Source: Rattus norvegicus (taxonomy: Eukaryota; Chordata; Mammalia; Rodentia; Muridae). From it: DNA of 64,000 nt. Of the stretch, positions 11,731-24,122 are shown piece after piece. The notes beneath the pieces are model-generated. The model saw only the letters and a program-made list of their open reading frames with translations, made no database searches and was not told the DNA's origin. The position numbers and the translations under genes were made by a program. The stretch is taken from the NCBI RefSeq assembly GCF_036323735.1, contig NC_086026.1, positions 94,975,859-95,039,858 on the forward strand. Direction: 5' to 3'. How positions within the stretch are numbered: the stretch's first letter is position 1; each line of letters opens with the position of its first letter.

Positions 11731-13400
11731 AGTTGGAATGTTCACTCAGGGAACTATGTGAAGATGGTAGACAATGCTCCTGATGATCTTGAACCTGTGT
11801 AGGACTGGGCTGATTGATATTTGTGGCAGTTTTTTTTTAACAATAACAGCAAAAAACAAAACAAAATGAAAAAAATCAGAAAAACTTTAAAGGTTAATGC
11901 AAATTTGAAAGGAGAAAGACAATCCTTTAATAAGAATACAAAGACAAAATAATTTTTCATAGCTTTGTCTACGTGCTGTAAGCTAAAACATTGCTATGCT
12001 ATTGTTTTAAACTTTAAGTTTATAAAACTAAAACTTTATAGGAAGCTGTTTGTTATTCGTTGAAAAGCATTTTTATGAGTTTAGTGTAGTCCAAGTGTGC
12101 AGGGTATATAAAGTGAATGGCAATGGAGAGTAAAATCCCAGTCTGCATAGTCTCTCACCACTCACTTTCTGGTTCATACAGACCAATTCTTGTCACATAA
12201 GTCCTATTCACTGTACATGACCTACAGAGGGAAAGCACTTTTCGTCTCTCATAAACATTATTCTAGCTTTTCTATCTATACATTTTCAAATAGATACTAT
12301 TGCCTACAAGAATCAGCATGAGACAGATTATATATATATATACTGTGAACACCACATAGACATAAAGAGGACAACGATACCAGGAGACATGCACTAGCTC
12401 TAGGGATAGGAGAGGATAGACTTTGTGTAGCTTTTCTTCTATAAGATCATCTGCAAGTTCTTCAATATTTTTGAAAGATTAAATTAAAAATAGTACTTAT
12501 ATTAAATGAGCACCAGAAAACAAGAAAATATAGGAATTATTGAAGCTGACTATTACAGCTTTAAAAAAAATCACTGTTTAATTATATATATAGTTTTTAA
12601 ATTGAGCAAAATACAGAATAAAGTTTATCTTTATTGATTTATTGATGACATGATTTATTTTATTTTCTCTATCAGTTTATAATAAATCCAATTCTGTTTT
12701 ATAACAGAAAACAAATTTTCTTTTCTATTAAAAATGCTTTTAAGAGTATGCATGTTTTTGAGTCCAATCTGTTACACCTTAACCACAAACAAAAATGAAC
12801 TCTTTGATCTCTCTAATCTTGGTTCTCAGCGCCTGTGAAGATGATAAGCGGTATGTATTCTGCTTGCCTAATACATTTTTTGTAATAATGAAATTGAAAT
12901 GTTTGTGAACATACTATATAAATCATAACATTCCATAAATGTACATATCATTATTACCAAAGATGTAACTATATGGCTAAGTAAAGAGATGGGAGAAGAG
13001 ATAAGTAGTCATTTCCACTCTTCAGCAGATACACACCCACGTATAATTTAGCAAGCTACACTCAAAGGATGCCGAGGACAGCAAAACCGAACTAGGGTGG
13101 GGTGAGGAAAGGGAGCTACAGAAGTCAAAATTACAAAACCTGCTTACAAATTTTATATAATTATCACTGCAGCCAAAAGTAAAATTTCCTCACTTAGAAT
13201 CTACTGTGATCAGTTACTAAGAACACCCAGATGGCTGGCTATGACTCCTATCTGATTACATGATGGCAAAAGAGAGAAGTTCAGGCTTTCCCCCAATTTA
13301 GCCACATCTTTCTTCTAGGAAGGACTATGTGAACATTTTACTAAACTGGTCAGATATTACCAATGACAAAATTCATCTACTTCAAAAATATGCATTAAGT
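11731..13400. other. No gene seen
   Basis: AT-rich sequence with short TA runs (for example 12330-12343). No gene, RNA or convincing repeat found. Confidence 0.5.
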
Positions 13401-13402
13401 AT

Positions 13403-13560
13403 AAGAGAGATGGTTCAAGGCTTAGAGCTCTTGCAAAAGACCCGAGTTCAGTTCCAGCATCACATGGTGACCCACAGCTCTTTGTAACTCACTTCTGTGG
13501 GATCTGCTGCTTGCTCTGACATTCACAGGTTCCTGAATGCACATGCGTATATACATATAT
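13403..13560 (+). mobile_element. B2-like SINE, diverged
   Basis: Reads GAGAGATGGTTCAAGG, then CCGAGTTCAGTTCCAGCA, then CACATGGTGACCCACA, which follows the tRNA-derived B2 layout (A box, B box, central domain). It runs into a TATA/CATA-rich end at 13540-13630. No clear target-site duplication. Confidence 0.65.
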
Positions 13561-13630
13561 ACATACATTCAGGATATTTTAAGGCACATTTATACATATA
13601 TATGTATGTATATATATATATATATATATC
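13540..13630. repeat. TATA/CATA-rich simple sequence
   Basis: Alternating TA with CA and TG interruptions at the end of the SINE. Probably grew from the SINE tail. Confidence 0.7.
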
Positions 13631-13972
13631 ACTTGAAAAAACATTTCATAAGAATCTAACATAATCAGAAACATGAATTATTTTTATTTTTGGTATAATC
13701 TCAACATATTTAAATATGTTACTATTTTACCATCTCAAAGAAGACTTTCTGTAAAAAAAAAATACTGAACTAATGAATATTAGTTTTACCAATGAATAAA
13801 ATATTTATGGTATGTCAATAGGAGACAAATCATATTAACAAATCCCATTTTGATTTAAAATTAAAATTCTAAATTTCTCAAAGTCTTCAACATTCTATTT
13901 CAGATTGGTGGCTTTCCATCTCTTCTCCAAATTCAATTGTTTTGAATTGTTTCAGCACAGGCCAATTAAATT

Positions 13973-13973
<1 letters not shown>

Positions 13974-14024
<51 letters not shown>

Positions 14025-14215
14025 TCCCTCTCCCTCTCTCTCTCTGTCTCTCTCTGTCTCTCTCTCTGTCTCTCTCTCTCTCCTTTCTCTCTCCCTCTCC
14101 CTCTCCCCTCTTCCTCACTCCCTCCTTCCCTCCCTCTCTGTCTACCTTTTCCTTCCCTCCTCTAAGCTCCCCCCTTCCCCTTTCCTCTCCTTTCTTCTAT
14201 TTATTTCTCTTTTTT
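13974..14215. repeat. (CT)n microsatellite with C/T-rich extension
   Basis: Long near-pure CT run from 13974 to about 14110 with CCCTCT and CTGTCT variants, followed by pyrimidine-rich sequence to about 14215. Predicted Ser/Leu/Pro-rich frames here are repeat artefacts. Confidence 0.95.
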
Positions 14216-14570
14216 TTAAGACCCCCTTTTATTTTCTGAAATATTACCTGATGTTCCTAAGGATTGTGTTTTCTACAGAAAATCCATCTCTAGTCAGACT
14301 CCTTCCATCTAAACCCTAATTACGGTGAACAGAGTTCAACACTGAAAGCTGAGATTGCATGTATCCATGATCTCACACTGAGAGCTATAATCACCCCTGC
14401 TGCCTTTCATTCCTAGTTCATCAGGCAGCAAGGTTTCCACACTCAGTTTCCACAGTGTATATTCTAGAGCCTATTGACTTTACCTGATGCTAGTGTTAAA
14501 AAAATGGCAAGAATCAGGTAAGATTGAACATGGTTAACAAAGCAACCTGAAAAAATGTTAGATCCTCTTA

Positions 14571-14949
14571 GTCAGTGTTCTGCTGCCGTAAAGAGACAAC
14601 ATGGAGAAAGCTTTTAATTGAGGCTTGCTTAGAATTTCAAAGGTTTAGTCCAATCCCATCTTGGCTGAAAGAAGTATGGTGGCATGAGGGAGACATACTA
14701 CTAGAGAAGTAGCTGAGAATTCTACGACGGACCCACAGGCAACAGGAAACGAGACCCTGACACTGGCACTGGCTTTTGAAACCATAGAGCTCACACCCTG
14801 CCCAGTCACACATTTTCTCAAACAAGGCCACACCTGCTCTAACAAGGTCATACCTCCTAATCCTTTGAAAGTGGTACCCTTACCTGATGACCAAACATTC
14901 AAATATATGAGCTTACAGGGGAGGGGGGATTCTAATTCAAACTACCACA
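14571..14949 (-). mobile_element. Rodent non-autonomous repeat, URR1-like
   Basis: Its reverse complement begins TGTGGTAGTTTGAATTAGAA and ends near GTCTCTTTACGGCAGCAGAA, which aligns with the plus-strand copy at 63456-63835 over most of its length. I recall this pattern as the ubiquitous rodent repeat URR1 (hAT-Charlie derived), but that name is from memory. No coding capacity. Confidence 0.6.
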
Positions 14950-16449
14950 TCTCTATTTTTTTTCATGAAGGTCTAGCATACATTAGTCCTGATGTACAGT
15001 TCTAATCTTGCCAATTCATGGTCATATTTTCTTGGGTAAATCTCTTATATATGAAATTAAAATGCTAGTGTTTAACATTTACATGATACGCCTGGCACAT
15101 TAAGTATACAGTCAAAAGCAGTATTTTAAAATCTTTTATTCCACATATAGCTTTGAACCTAAGCGTGATGGAAAATGGGTATATTCTAGAGCGTGGCCAA
15201 TATGGATTACAATATGTTTCTGCTCAGCAGTATTCCATCATGTGAAGATCTCCAACATTCTCACATCCATGATGATGCTTCTGTCCTCACTCTCCTTTCC
15301 CAGCATTCTCCGTTCTGATGTGGCACTGATGACATTACAAAGCCAGCCACCATGCTTAGCTTATACACATAAACTCTCCTTGATATGCCACAACAGATGG
15401 GAACATAGACCTGTACAAATGATGAATCTGAAGGAGGATAACAGTTATGGTGCCATCCAGGATTTCCTAGCATGGAGCTAGCAGTAAGCCCAGCCTATCT
15501 GCTTCCCAAGTCTCTATTATGCCACATCACACACTACAATCACACGCTACAATCATGCACTACAAGCCTCTGTATTTAGGCCATCTTATAAAGTGTCTCT
15601 CTTCTGTAAACAGATGTTCCCAGAGGTTTTTCCAAATAGCTTAATTCATGGAGTTAAATGAAAGATACATTAATTACCCAAACAATTGCTCATAGAGTCC
15701 AGAAGATGATTCCAAATTCCACAGCCATACCCATAAAATATCTGTGGCCCTCACATTAGAACTCACTGTCCAGCTCCTATCTAAACCTGTCAAATTTTAC
15801 CTTTAACTTTGTGGGCCTTCTTTTAGATAGGGAGATCAATCTACAGTTTGCATTGCTCTAGTATATATTTTAAAAGAGTTATGGCATCTTCACTCCAATA
15901 AAAATAAATTTTTTGCCATCTCAAGTACTTTGCATATATCAGGTTCATGGTGCATTTCGTTATGTATCAGATGTTGTATTGTATATTAAACATAATTTTA
16001 ATACTTTATGTCATAGAGATCATAGTCTATTTTGACATATCAATGAGGAAGCTTTTCATCAATTTTGCACATTCTGCAAAATACAATGAGGATCAGTACA
16101 ATGAGTCTTGAAAATCCAGAAGATCTTTTTTATCTAACATAGAGGATCAAGAAAGGCCTCTAACAGGAAGTGTTGTTTGAGCAACAGTAAGAATGGTCAG
16201 AAGAGTAAAGTGAAGTATCCCAAAGCAACAAAAAGGTGGTGAGTTTGGAGGGAAGAAAGAATCACATATTTAGAGAACTAAAGACATTCAGTGTGGTAGC
16301 TATAGTTGGTAATATGACACAGTTAAGAATCACTTGGGAAGAGTCTACTGAGGAATTATCAAGATGGGCTTGGTCTGTGAGCATACATGTAAGAGACTTT
16401 CTTGATTATGTTAGCTGACATGGAAAGACTCAACCTAAAAGTAGTTGTA
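14950..16449. other. No gene seen
   Basis: An overlapping pair of frames of 70-79 codons near 15242-15481 has no recognisable content. The CACTACAATCACA-type triplets at 15525-15560 are a short local tandem. Otherwise featureless. Confidence 0.45.
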
Positions 16450-16768
16450 GCAGCTCTCAGAGGCTGAGCCACCAACCAAAGATGTATGATCCGGAATGAG
16501 CCCTGACCCACCCTGGTACATATGTAGCAGACACACAGCTCAGGCTCCATGAGGGTCCCCCCAACAACTGGATTAGAGGCTATCTCTAAAGCTGTAGCCT
16601 GACTATGGTATTCTGTCCCTAACAGGGTTGCCTTATCTGGCCTCAGTAGGAGAGACTTGATGAACCAGGGTAAAGGGGGGCATTCTGGGAGGGGGAACTG
16701 GTAGAGGGCAGTGTTTTGGATATAAATAAGTAAGTAAGAAATAAATAAATTAACAAACAAACACACAA
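16450..16768 (+). mobile_element. L1 (Lx-type) 3' UTR fragment
   Basis: Contains GCTCTCAGAGGCTGAGCC, ACATATGTAGCAGAC and TGGCCTCAGTAGGAGAG, followed by a G-rich block and an A-rich tail with AAATAAATAA. This matches the layout of old rodent L1 3' ends. No ORF2 sequence is attached, so the insertion is 5'-truncated. Confidence 0.75.
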
Positions 16769-16859
16769 AACAATAGGTATCTTGATTCCCTGTGTTTTTG
16801 TCCTATATAACAAGGGGGAAGGTGGGTTCAGCATGCACATACCCACACTCCTCTCTGCT

Positions 16860-16990
16860 GGTGACTATGGATACAATTACCATCAAGTTCATGCCTTGTC
16901 TTTCCTTTAATGATGTACTGTTACCTGGAACTATAAGCCTTTAAGCCCCATCTCTCTTAAAGTTTCCTTTGTTGGGTTTTTAAATCTCAG
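16860..16990 (+). mobile_element. Rodent dispersed repeat, 3' segment (second)
   Basis: Contains TTTAATGATGTACTGTTACC, ACTATAAGCC and a CTTAAAG/TTTCCTTTG stretch, similar to the tail of the repeat at 11216-11420. Weak and partial. Confidence 0.35.
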
Positions 16991-18299
16991 CCAAAAAAAA
17001 AGGAAACCAGGATATTTAATATATAATAAAGCTGAAACGCGAGGTATACAGTATGTTTAAAAGAGGCTATTTATAGCACAATCCTATATCCCGATTCTGG
17101 TCTGCTTCCTAAGTGCATGTGCATTGAGCAGCCAGTCTTCTGCCTCTGCCATCAGGCACTCATATCATGAGGCTGATTCCCATAAAGAACTAATACACGT
17201 CTTCAAGTTGCCTGGTAGAGATGCTCAACTTGTCTGCTGCATGTGGAGCCAGCTCTTTGCCTAAACAGGAAAAAAAATATGGAAAACAAAGATATATTCC
17301 TTGTCCATTTCTGTTAGAATAAATAGAGGATCCTTGTGTCAAAAGAGTCTTCTTTTAAGTGTGTAGACACAGACACAGACAAACAAGAAAGCCAAGTACA
17401 ACTGTATCAAAGAAAGTGGTCAACAGCATTCACCTCCTGCCTAGTGCTGTGGAAACACAATTTGAATATAACCCTGGCTGTGGGAGCTATCTGACTGTCC
17501 TTGGCTGCACCAGCCAAAGAAAAAGATTCATCACATTTTAGTTATGAAGACTCTATCTTTGAAACTATTTCCCCATTTGTGAGTGTCAGAAATAGCATTA
17601 GCAGAAACTCATTTGTTACAACGTGTTGGCATGGTCTAGTTACTCTGAACATACAGTACTATGTACAGCAGATGTTGGCACAGCCACTGCTTTAGGAAGC
17701 CCACTTTCTGTCAAGTGAGTTACTTCTCTGTTTTAGTAGATGCAAACCAAGGAAATATTTATTTTTGTGGAGTCAGAAATTTTGTCTGCACATTTCAGGT
17801 GTCTGATTTATGTGTTTCCCTAACCAAATCCAGAAAAGAAACCATCTTGTATGTGTGTCTGTAAGTGTCGTAATGCCAGATTTAATTCCAGGGAGTTGAA
17901 ACTTTGGATGGCCAAGGCTACATCACTTTCTCAGATGTGTTAGAATAAGATCAATTCTCCCCTGAAATTGTGAGGTGTGAAAAAGTTGCATAAAGATGTT
18001 TCTACCATCCACTCGGTAATCTTTCCTATATCACATAACAATAATGGAAGAGGCCCCCATGGTACTAAATGTACTCTGGAAAATTGGTGATTTGTTCTGT
18101 CAATCAGATTATGCCCATCACGAGAAGTTATTACTGTCAAATGAAGTCTTAGAATCTTAGGATCTTAGTTGAAGAAAAAGAAGGAGATAACCAACCAATA
18201 CAAGATTAACTTTTAGTACTAATATACAATGAATTCATCTAATTGATAACTATAGCTAGTATATACTAAAAGGATCAATAATATATCCTTTTATTATAT
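16991..18299. other. No gene seen
   Basis: Three overlapping plus-strand frames of about 60-67 codons (17359-17864) show no known domain, and nothing suggests they are exons. Confidence 0.45.
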
Positions 18300-19350
18300 A
18301 TCACACCTTGTCAAAAAATTACCTTTGATCTTTCTGTACAATCCAGTCATTAACCACCTCCTGATCTGGCCCTCTGACAGTTCCTCATCCCATTCTTCCT
18401 CCCCGCATCTCCAAGAGGATGTCCTACCCACATCCTACCCCACCAAGCCTCCCTGGGACATCAAGTCTCTTGGGGGTTAGGTGCATCCTCTCTCACTAAG
18501 GCTGGACCTCTGTCATATTTTGGGGGCTGACCAACCACTCATAACTAGACACTCTATCAGGGTGATTGTCCCTGAGAAGACTTACTCTTTCTCAGTAACC
18601 ATTAATTGGTGTGGCTCTTCACTTAGGTGCAAAGCTTTATGATATTTACCTTGTCTGCATTGGAATGTCCCTGTACTATCATTGTGTGGGTCTCGTTTAG
18701 TTAACTATATGGTTAAGATCTTATGACTATAGCTCCTTTTACAGAGAGAGATGCTACCATGCAACAGATGACATGGTTCTCTGGCCCTTGGTATCTTTCA
18801 TCTCCTTGTCCATGATGTAATTTGAGCCTTAGGTGTAAGGGTTACACTGGAGATGTACTATCTGGTATTGAGAATAGCGCGATTACTTATTCTCTCCATT
18901 TGACCAGTTCGGGCATCTCCATAGCTGCCTCCACCCGATGCAAAAAGAAGCTTCATTAATAAGAGGTGAAACCCACTCTTATCTGTGAGAACAGGGAGAA
19001 GTATTTGAAATAAAGCTAGAAACTATAATGCTTTTGGAAAATGGCAACAGCAGGCTTTCTTGTAGAACTTATGATCTCCTCACTCATAGATAGTTGGCTT
19101 AGGCTAAGGTTGGCTAAGGCCTGAACTTCATGTTATTGAGTGGGCTTTAAGTCAGTACAAACAACTGTTGTTTACCCACAAGACTATCATGCCACAGTTG
19201 TATCCTTGGGGATACTTTGTTCAATGGTCATTGTAGGTTGATTTCTTTCCTTGGCAGATTGCATCCTATAATCTGATACTATGAGAACTAGTCCTCAGGA
19301 AGAAGGCATCCACATCAGTTCCAGTACAATTTCTCTAAGCCCTATATCCT
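18300..19350 (-). mobile_element. Antisense Lx-type L1 non-coding fragment
   Basis: Contains TGTCTCTTGGGGGTTAGGTGCATC-like text (about 18465), CCTTAGGTGTAAGGGTT (about 18825) and CAAAAAGAAGCTTC (about 18940). These are phrases I recognise from common antisense rodent L1 sequence outside the ORFs. Decayed, no open frame. Boundaries approximate. Confidence 0.5.
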
Positions 19351-19754
19351 TTGTGGTATTGTGTCACTACATATTTGAGACATTTTAAAATACATTAAAC
19401 AAGTAATTCCAATATTAATTCTAACATGTGGTAAATTTTCATAGATTATAGATGTGAAGAAAGTGTACAATAGTTATAAAGTTCTTTTCCTACATGAGTT
19501 CTTCAAAATTAACGTGCGTTCAAGGACACTATTTAAACTCCATGCGATTCATGTCAAAGGCTCTTCAGTTCTTAAACCTATGTTATATGAACAAATAATT
19601 CACTAGAATAATTGCAAATCCACTAAATAGTCTCACATAAGGTTTGAGAAAATAGCCCAGAGTCAATACTTGCCTAACACACAAAGCTCTGAGAAACCTT
19701 GGCTGGGGGGCGCGGGGGGGGTTTGTTGATATTGTTGTTGTGGTTGTTGTTGTT

Positions 19755-19862
19755 TGTCAGAAAAAGTCTCACAGCCCAAGCTGGTTTAGAATTTGCTATC
19801 TAGTTAAGTAAAATTTTCCTATGTATTGGGACAACAGGCATGTGCAACCACATCCAGTCTTA
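19755..19862 (-). mobile_element. Old B1-type SINE
   Basis: On the plus strand it reads AGTCTCACAGCCCAAGCTGG and later ACAACAGGCATGTGCAACCAC, the antisense of a diverged 7SL-derived B1 unit, preceded by a TTG-rich tract that would correspond to its A-rich tail. Confidence 0.6.
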
Positions 19863-20039
19863 TGAGGCACTGTGGATTGAATGCAGGGCTTCATGTACTG
19901 TTCAGATGATACGAGTTTTAGAACTTAAGAGCTATTGACATATACCACATAAGGTATAAACATAAGTAATCATTTGTGTTTATGTGGAGGTCTGGAATCT
20001 ACACAGATTTTACACAACCAGTATGATTGCTATTCTTGG

Positions 20040-20445
20040 ATGTCAACATGCCTCCATCTGGAATTAACTAAGCCACCTGTGAGAGATTTCTGCTTAGTGG
20101 GAAGATCTACTTCTAATCTGGATCTCTGAGGTAGGAAGACACACCTTTAATTCAGATCTTTAATTCAATTTAGTCTGGGCCACACCTTCAGCTATAAACC
20201 TCTACAAAGTTGTGGAAGAAGGACGTTTTTGTATTTTTGCCTGCTTGTTTTTACCTTGCTGGCAAGTCCATTTTTTATGGACACTGAAGTCTACCTTTTT
20301 GGGAGTACAGCATATACTGAAAAACATCTGAAACAATGAGCCTTGTAGACTGAGAAACTACTGAATTCTTGGACTTTCTGTTCATAGCCAGCCATTGTTG
20401 GATTAGCTGGACCTCTGCCTAAAAGTCATTCTAATAAATCCCAGT
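20040..20445 (+). mobile_element. Rodent dispersed repeat next to AT-rich tract
   Basis: Phrases such as CTGGGCCACACCTTCAGCT, GGAGTACAGCATATACTGAA, GCCAGCCATTGTTGGATTAG and TCATTCTAATAAATCCC match a common rodent repeat that often ends in a TATA tract. I do not name the family. Confidence 0.5.
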
Positions 20446-20680
20446 ATATTTATATAGGATATATTTTTATTAAGATGACTTACAGGATATATATTATATA
20501 ATACATTATACATAATATGTTATACTATGTATACATATGTTATGTACAATATATAATACATATATATGTTATATTGTGTATTATATATTACATATATGTA
20601 CATATATTATGTACAATACATATTATATATGTTTATAATATATTCTATAAATCATTATAATAAATCATACATGAGGGATA
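20446..20680. repeat. AT-rich TATATG-type simple sequence
   Basis: Alternating TA with GTAC and CATATG variants over about 230 bp, able to form local hairpins. It follows the preceding dispersed repeat. Confidence 0.85.
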
Positions 20681-20712
20681 TATAGGGAATTATAAATAAC
20701 ACATATGGGGCA

Positions 20713-20729
20713 TAGATAGATGATAGATG

Positions 20730-20776
<47 letters not shown>
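20713..20776. repeat. (GATA)n microsatellite
   Basis: About 14 GATA units after a short mixed GATA/GATGATA lead. One of four GATA tracts in the window. Confidence 0.95.
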
Positions 20777-21231
20777 TCATTCTATAAATTCTGTTACAGT
20801 AGAGAACTTTGACTAATACAACTAGTCTGGGGAAAGTTCTTCACAACCATTGTACATGTTCTTTCCCAAAACTAGCATGGAAAGGCTCTAAGTTCATCAT
20901 TACTTTTACTGACAGTTTGTCTAGATTTATTCCTGATTGAATCTTCCCACAGGTGTCTTTAGCTATTGTTATGTCTTATTAGCCCAAGAAAGATACTCAT
21001 ATGGAATGAGTGGATCAGAATTATTCAGCATGACATCTTGAATTTGCCACATTTATCACTTTCAAAATGGTGGTCAGTCTGAGTTCATGGCTAAGAGGAG
21101 TCATTCCAGGTAATTAACTACGCAGAAAGTATATTTTGGGTTATGTCTCTCAATGTGACCACATGGAAAAAAAAACATATTCTAGTTGTAGGTTAGTTTG
21201 TTTTACTCATTTGATTTCACTGAAAGATTGC

Positions 21232-21350
21232 CTTAGACCCATGGCTCCCACTGCATATGTAGCAGAGAATGGCCTTGTTGGACAGCAATGGGAGGAGAAG
21301 CCCTTGGTACTGCCAAGGCTCAACCCCCTCCCCAGTGTAGGTGAAAGAGT
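21232..21350 (+). mobile_element. L1 (Lx-type) 3' UTR fragment
   Basis: Contains CCATGGCTCCCACTGCATAT, AGAATGGCCTTGTTGGACA and AAGCCCTTGGT, matching the 3' UTR of the L1 at 10060-10170. Short 5'-truncated insertion followed by a TTG repeat. Confidence 0.75.
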
Positions 21351-21376
21351 CACATGGAATACTAGTAAGAAAGGAC

Positions 21377-21384
21377 TGTTGTTT

Positions 21385-21421
<37 letters not shown>

Positions 21422-21440
21422 CGTCGTCATCGTTGTTGTT
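21377..21440. repeat. (TTG)n trinucleotide repeat
   Basis: TTG units with a TCG interruption near the end. The leucine-rich tail of a predicted frame here comes from it. Confidence 0.95.
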
Positions 21441-22130
21441 TTAATCACTGACAGATCAGAAATGACAAGGGCATATTATATGAAATATTTAGTGGGAAGA
21501 AACTCTCAAATGCCCCTTTGAGGATTTCAGAAATTTAGGAGCAAGGACTCTCAATTTCTCTCTTTTCTGTCTTCTCAATTTTCCAAGGGATGAAGCTGTG
21601 TTCTCATGCTCCTATATTCCCTCCATACCCATGCAAGACAGGTAAAAAGAGGGAGAAGAAATAGCAGTTATTGAAAAAAGACAAAAAAAATTGGCAGAGT
21701 AAGCTGATTGTGTCAATATTTCTATAGAGAACAGCAATCCGTGTCTCATATAGGTATCCCTTTAGCCAGTCTATCAACAAAGTTTTTCTCCCCATGATAG
21801 GACTTTCTCCAAGCATTGCTGTACTGGGAGATAGATTCTCTTTGAATATTGGAGGTGAGAAACTAGCCAATGTGACTTCCTTGTGTGCAACAGAAAGGTA
21901 GAGGCCGGTGGTATTCACCTCTATGGAAAAAAAATGGTCAGTGAATTGAGGGTGTGAAAGTTTCTTCCTCATGATATTCAAGGGCTGAAGCCACTACCTC
22001 ATCCTTTCCATGTTGAAAGACCAGAGGCCCAACAGAAGGAACGCAGCATTACCATTGTGAATCACTAAAAATAAGATTTTAAGTCATCTGAAATATGTTC
22101 TTAAGGGTTTTAATCTATACCTGGCTTGTA
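21441..22130. other. No gene seen
   Basis: A 125-codon minus-strand frame (21604-21981) has no recognisable domain. It could be chance or an old repeat. Confidence 0.4.

Positions 22131-22133
<3 letters not shown>

Positions 22134-22222
<89 letters not shown>
22134..22222. repeat. Compound (GT)n(GA)n microsatellite
   Basis: About 13 GT units joined directly to about 30 GA units. Confidence 0.95.
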
Positions 22223-22225
<3 letters not shown>

Positions 22226-23914
22226 GGGGAGAATTATAGACAATTATAGATGCTATGAGTGGTACACTTTGTTTTGCCTTCCTAATAGTGATTTGCTTCA
22301 TTCCCTGTGTGATTAGTTTAATATGATGCTTGGTTCAGTGGAGAATTTATATTGAAATCTTATTTATTGCCAAGCCAACATGGAAAGGTGTAACAGTCAT
22401 TAACTATTTGGAGTCTAGCTTCCCTCCTATGCTCTCTCTGGGGGAGTGGGGAGCGGAAAAGGAAAGATCTTCTCAATTAGGAAATTTAATTGTAACTGTG
22501 ACCAATATGTAAACCACAGAAGTGATTATATCTTGTTCCAAGCAAGACAAGAGTCACTTCAGACATTATGAGGAAAAATGAGACAAAAATAGATTCTACA
22601 CAAATCTATTTTGAAAGTAGTGACATTTAAAATCCCATTAGAAAGAGTGATCATGTGAAGAGTACTTTTTGTTTTTCCTTTGTCAGATCTGCAGCCTCCT
22701 CTTATTTCAAATAGAAATATTCCCTTACATAAATCTGGGAGATTTGTGATGGTAACAAAAGCCCACAGTGATGTCGTTAATTAGTCAAGAATCATTGGAT
22801 TGACGTCTGTACTGTAAATGTAGACAAGCTGCTTTGCCTTTTAGCACTGTGACTCATTTTGATTGTAATTGTTTTTGCAGGACTTTTACCCTTTCCTCAA
22901 CCTCTATCTTATTAGCACAAAAACAGCAATGTGAAGCAGAAGGAGGCAGAGGAAGACAGCTGTTAACACTGACCCATTCAAAATACTCCTACCTCTCAGT
23001 ACACAGGCTGTTAAATTGTGAGACATCAGGAAATACAGAGAATTTTGTTCTGTAATTGTCTTAAGCCTCCACACAAAACCAGGGCCTGAAATGAAGTCTT
23101 CAACCTCATTTAGGACAGTCAGTGAGAATAATAATCATAGTCTTCCTTCTCAAAGAAAAGAAAAACCAATCAACATTAAAGGACTTAAATTGTTAAATAA
23201 TTTTTTAATTAAACTTAAACCACAGAAGCAACCAATCTAAAAATAAAACAAATTATAAAGCTAAGAAAGTAATGTGTAGAGAGAAGGAAATTTTATTCAA
23301 TCTGCATGCATAGAATGTTTCAAAATGACATTAAAGAGGAAGATGAAACATTTGCTTATATATCAGTCTTTAATCACATAGTACGTTTAAGGAAATATAA
23401 ATCAATACATCAAATTTTCTTGCATATTGAAGACTGAACCATACACATGGAATCAACTGTAATCTCAATCTAAACTTAGACTTGAAGTTGAAAATATGAA
23501 ATATATAATTAGAATATAAAATTACTTATGCTTTGAATATAATGATGCTACATACATTCACTTACAATTTTTTATTGTTCATAAATATTTATTTGTATCA
23601 CTTTTTAAGTTCACTAAGTATTTACTCTCAATTATACAGACTCATGAAAAACTGGAAATTCTTATGTTTGTTTTTTGTCTTTATGACCAACAAACTTCAA
23701 GCTAATCAGCGTGTATTAGATAGCAATTTTGTCATGGGCCGATTATAGTACCAGTAAGCTAGACACCTTGAAAGTGATTTGTTGGCCATGTGCTAGCCTT
23801 GTTTATATATAGGTTCACAAAATCATGGATTAAGTTACCACTAAATCCAGCTAATTTGCTAAAATACTCTATTCAAAGGTATGAAATAGCAGCAGCAACA
23901 AAATCAGCAATAAG
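22223..23914. other. No gene seen
   Basis: Only short frames with no known content. Confidence 0.45.
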
Positions 23915-24122
23915 GGGGATGGAGGAGTGACTCAATGATTAAGAGCATTATTTAACTGATACTAGTTTGGTTCTCAACACCAAGATTGGATGTTTCACCA
24001 GTACGTTCAATTCCAGAAGTTCCAACACCCTCTTCTGGCCTCTACATAAAACAGGACTCTAGTGCACATACCCCCCTCATAGGCATACATACTTGTGAAC
24101 AAAATAAATCTGAAAAAAAAGT
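23915..24122 (+). mobile_element. B2-like SINE, diverged
   Basis: GGAGGAGTGACTCAATGATT, AAGAGCATTATTTAACTG, a central block with CCCTCTTCTGGCCTCTACA, and an end AAATAAATCTGAAAAAAAA follow the B2 layout. Confidence 0.7.

Noticed and set aside
13905..14319. Ser/Leu-rich frames of 86 and 125 codons
   Set aside because: Produced by the CT microsatellite and adjoining pyrimidine-rich sequence.
21604..21981. 125-codon minus-strand frame
   Set aside because: No domain, signal peptide or conservation argument visible; length is compatible with chance across 64 kb.
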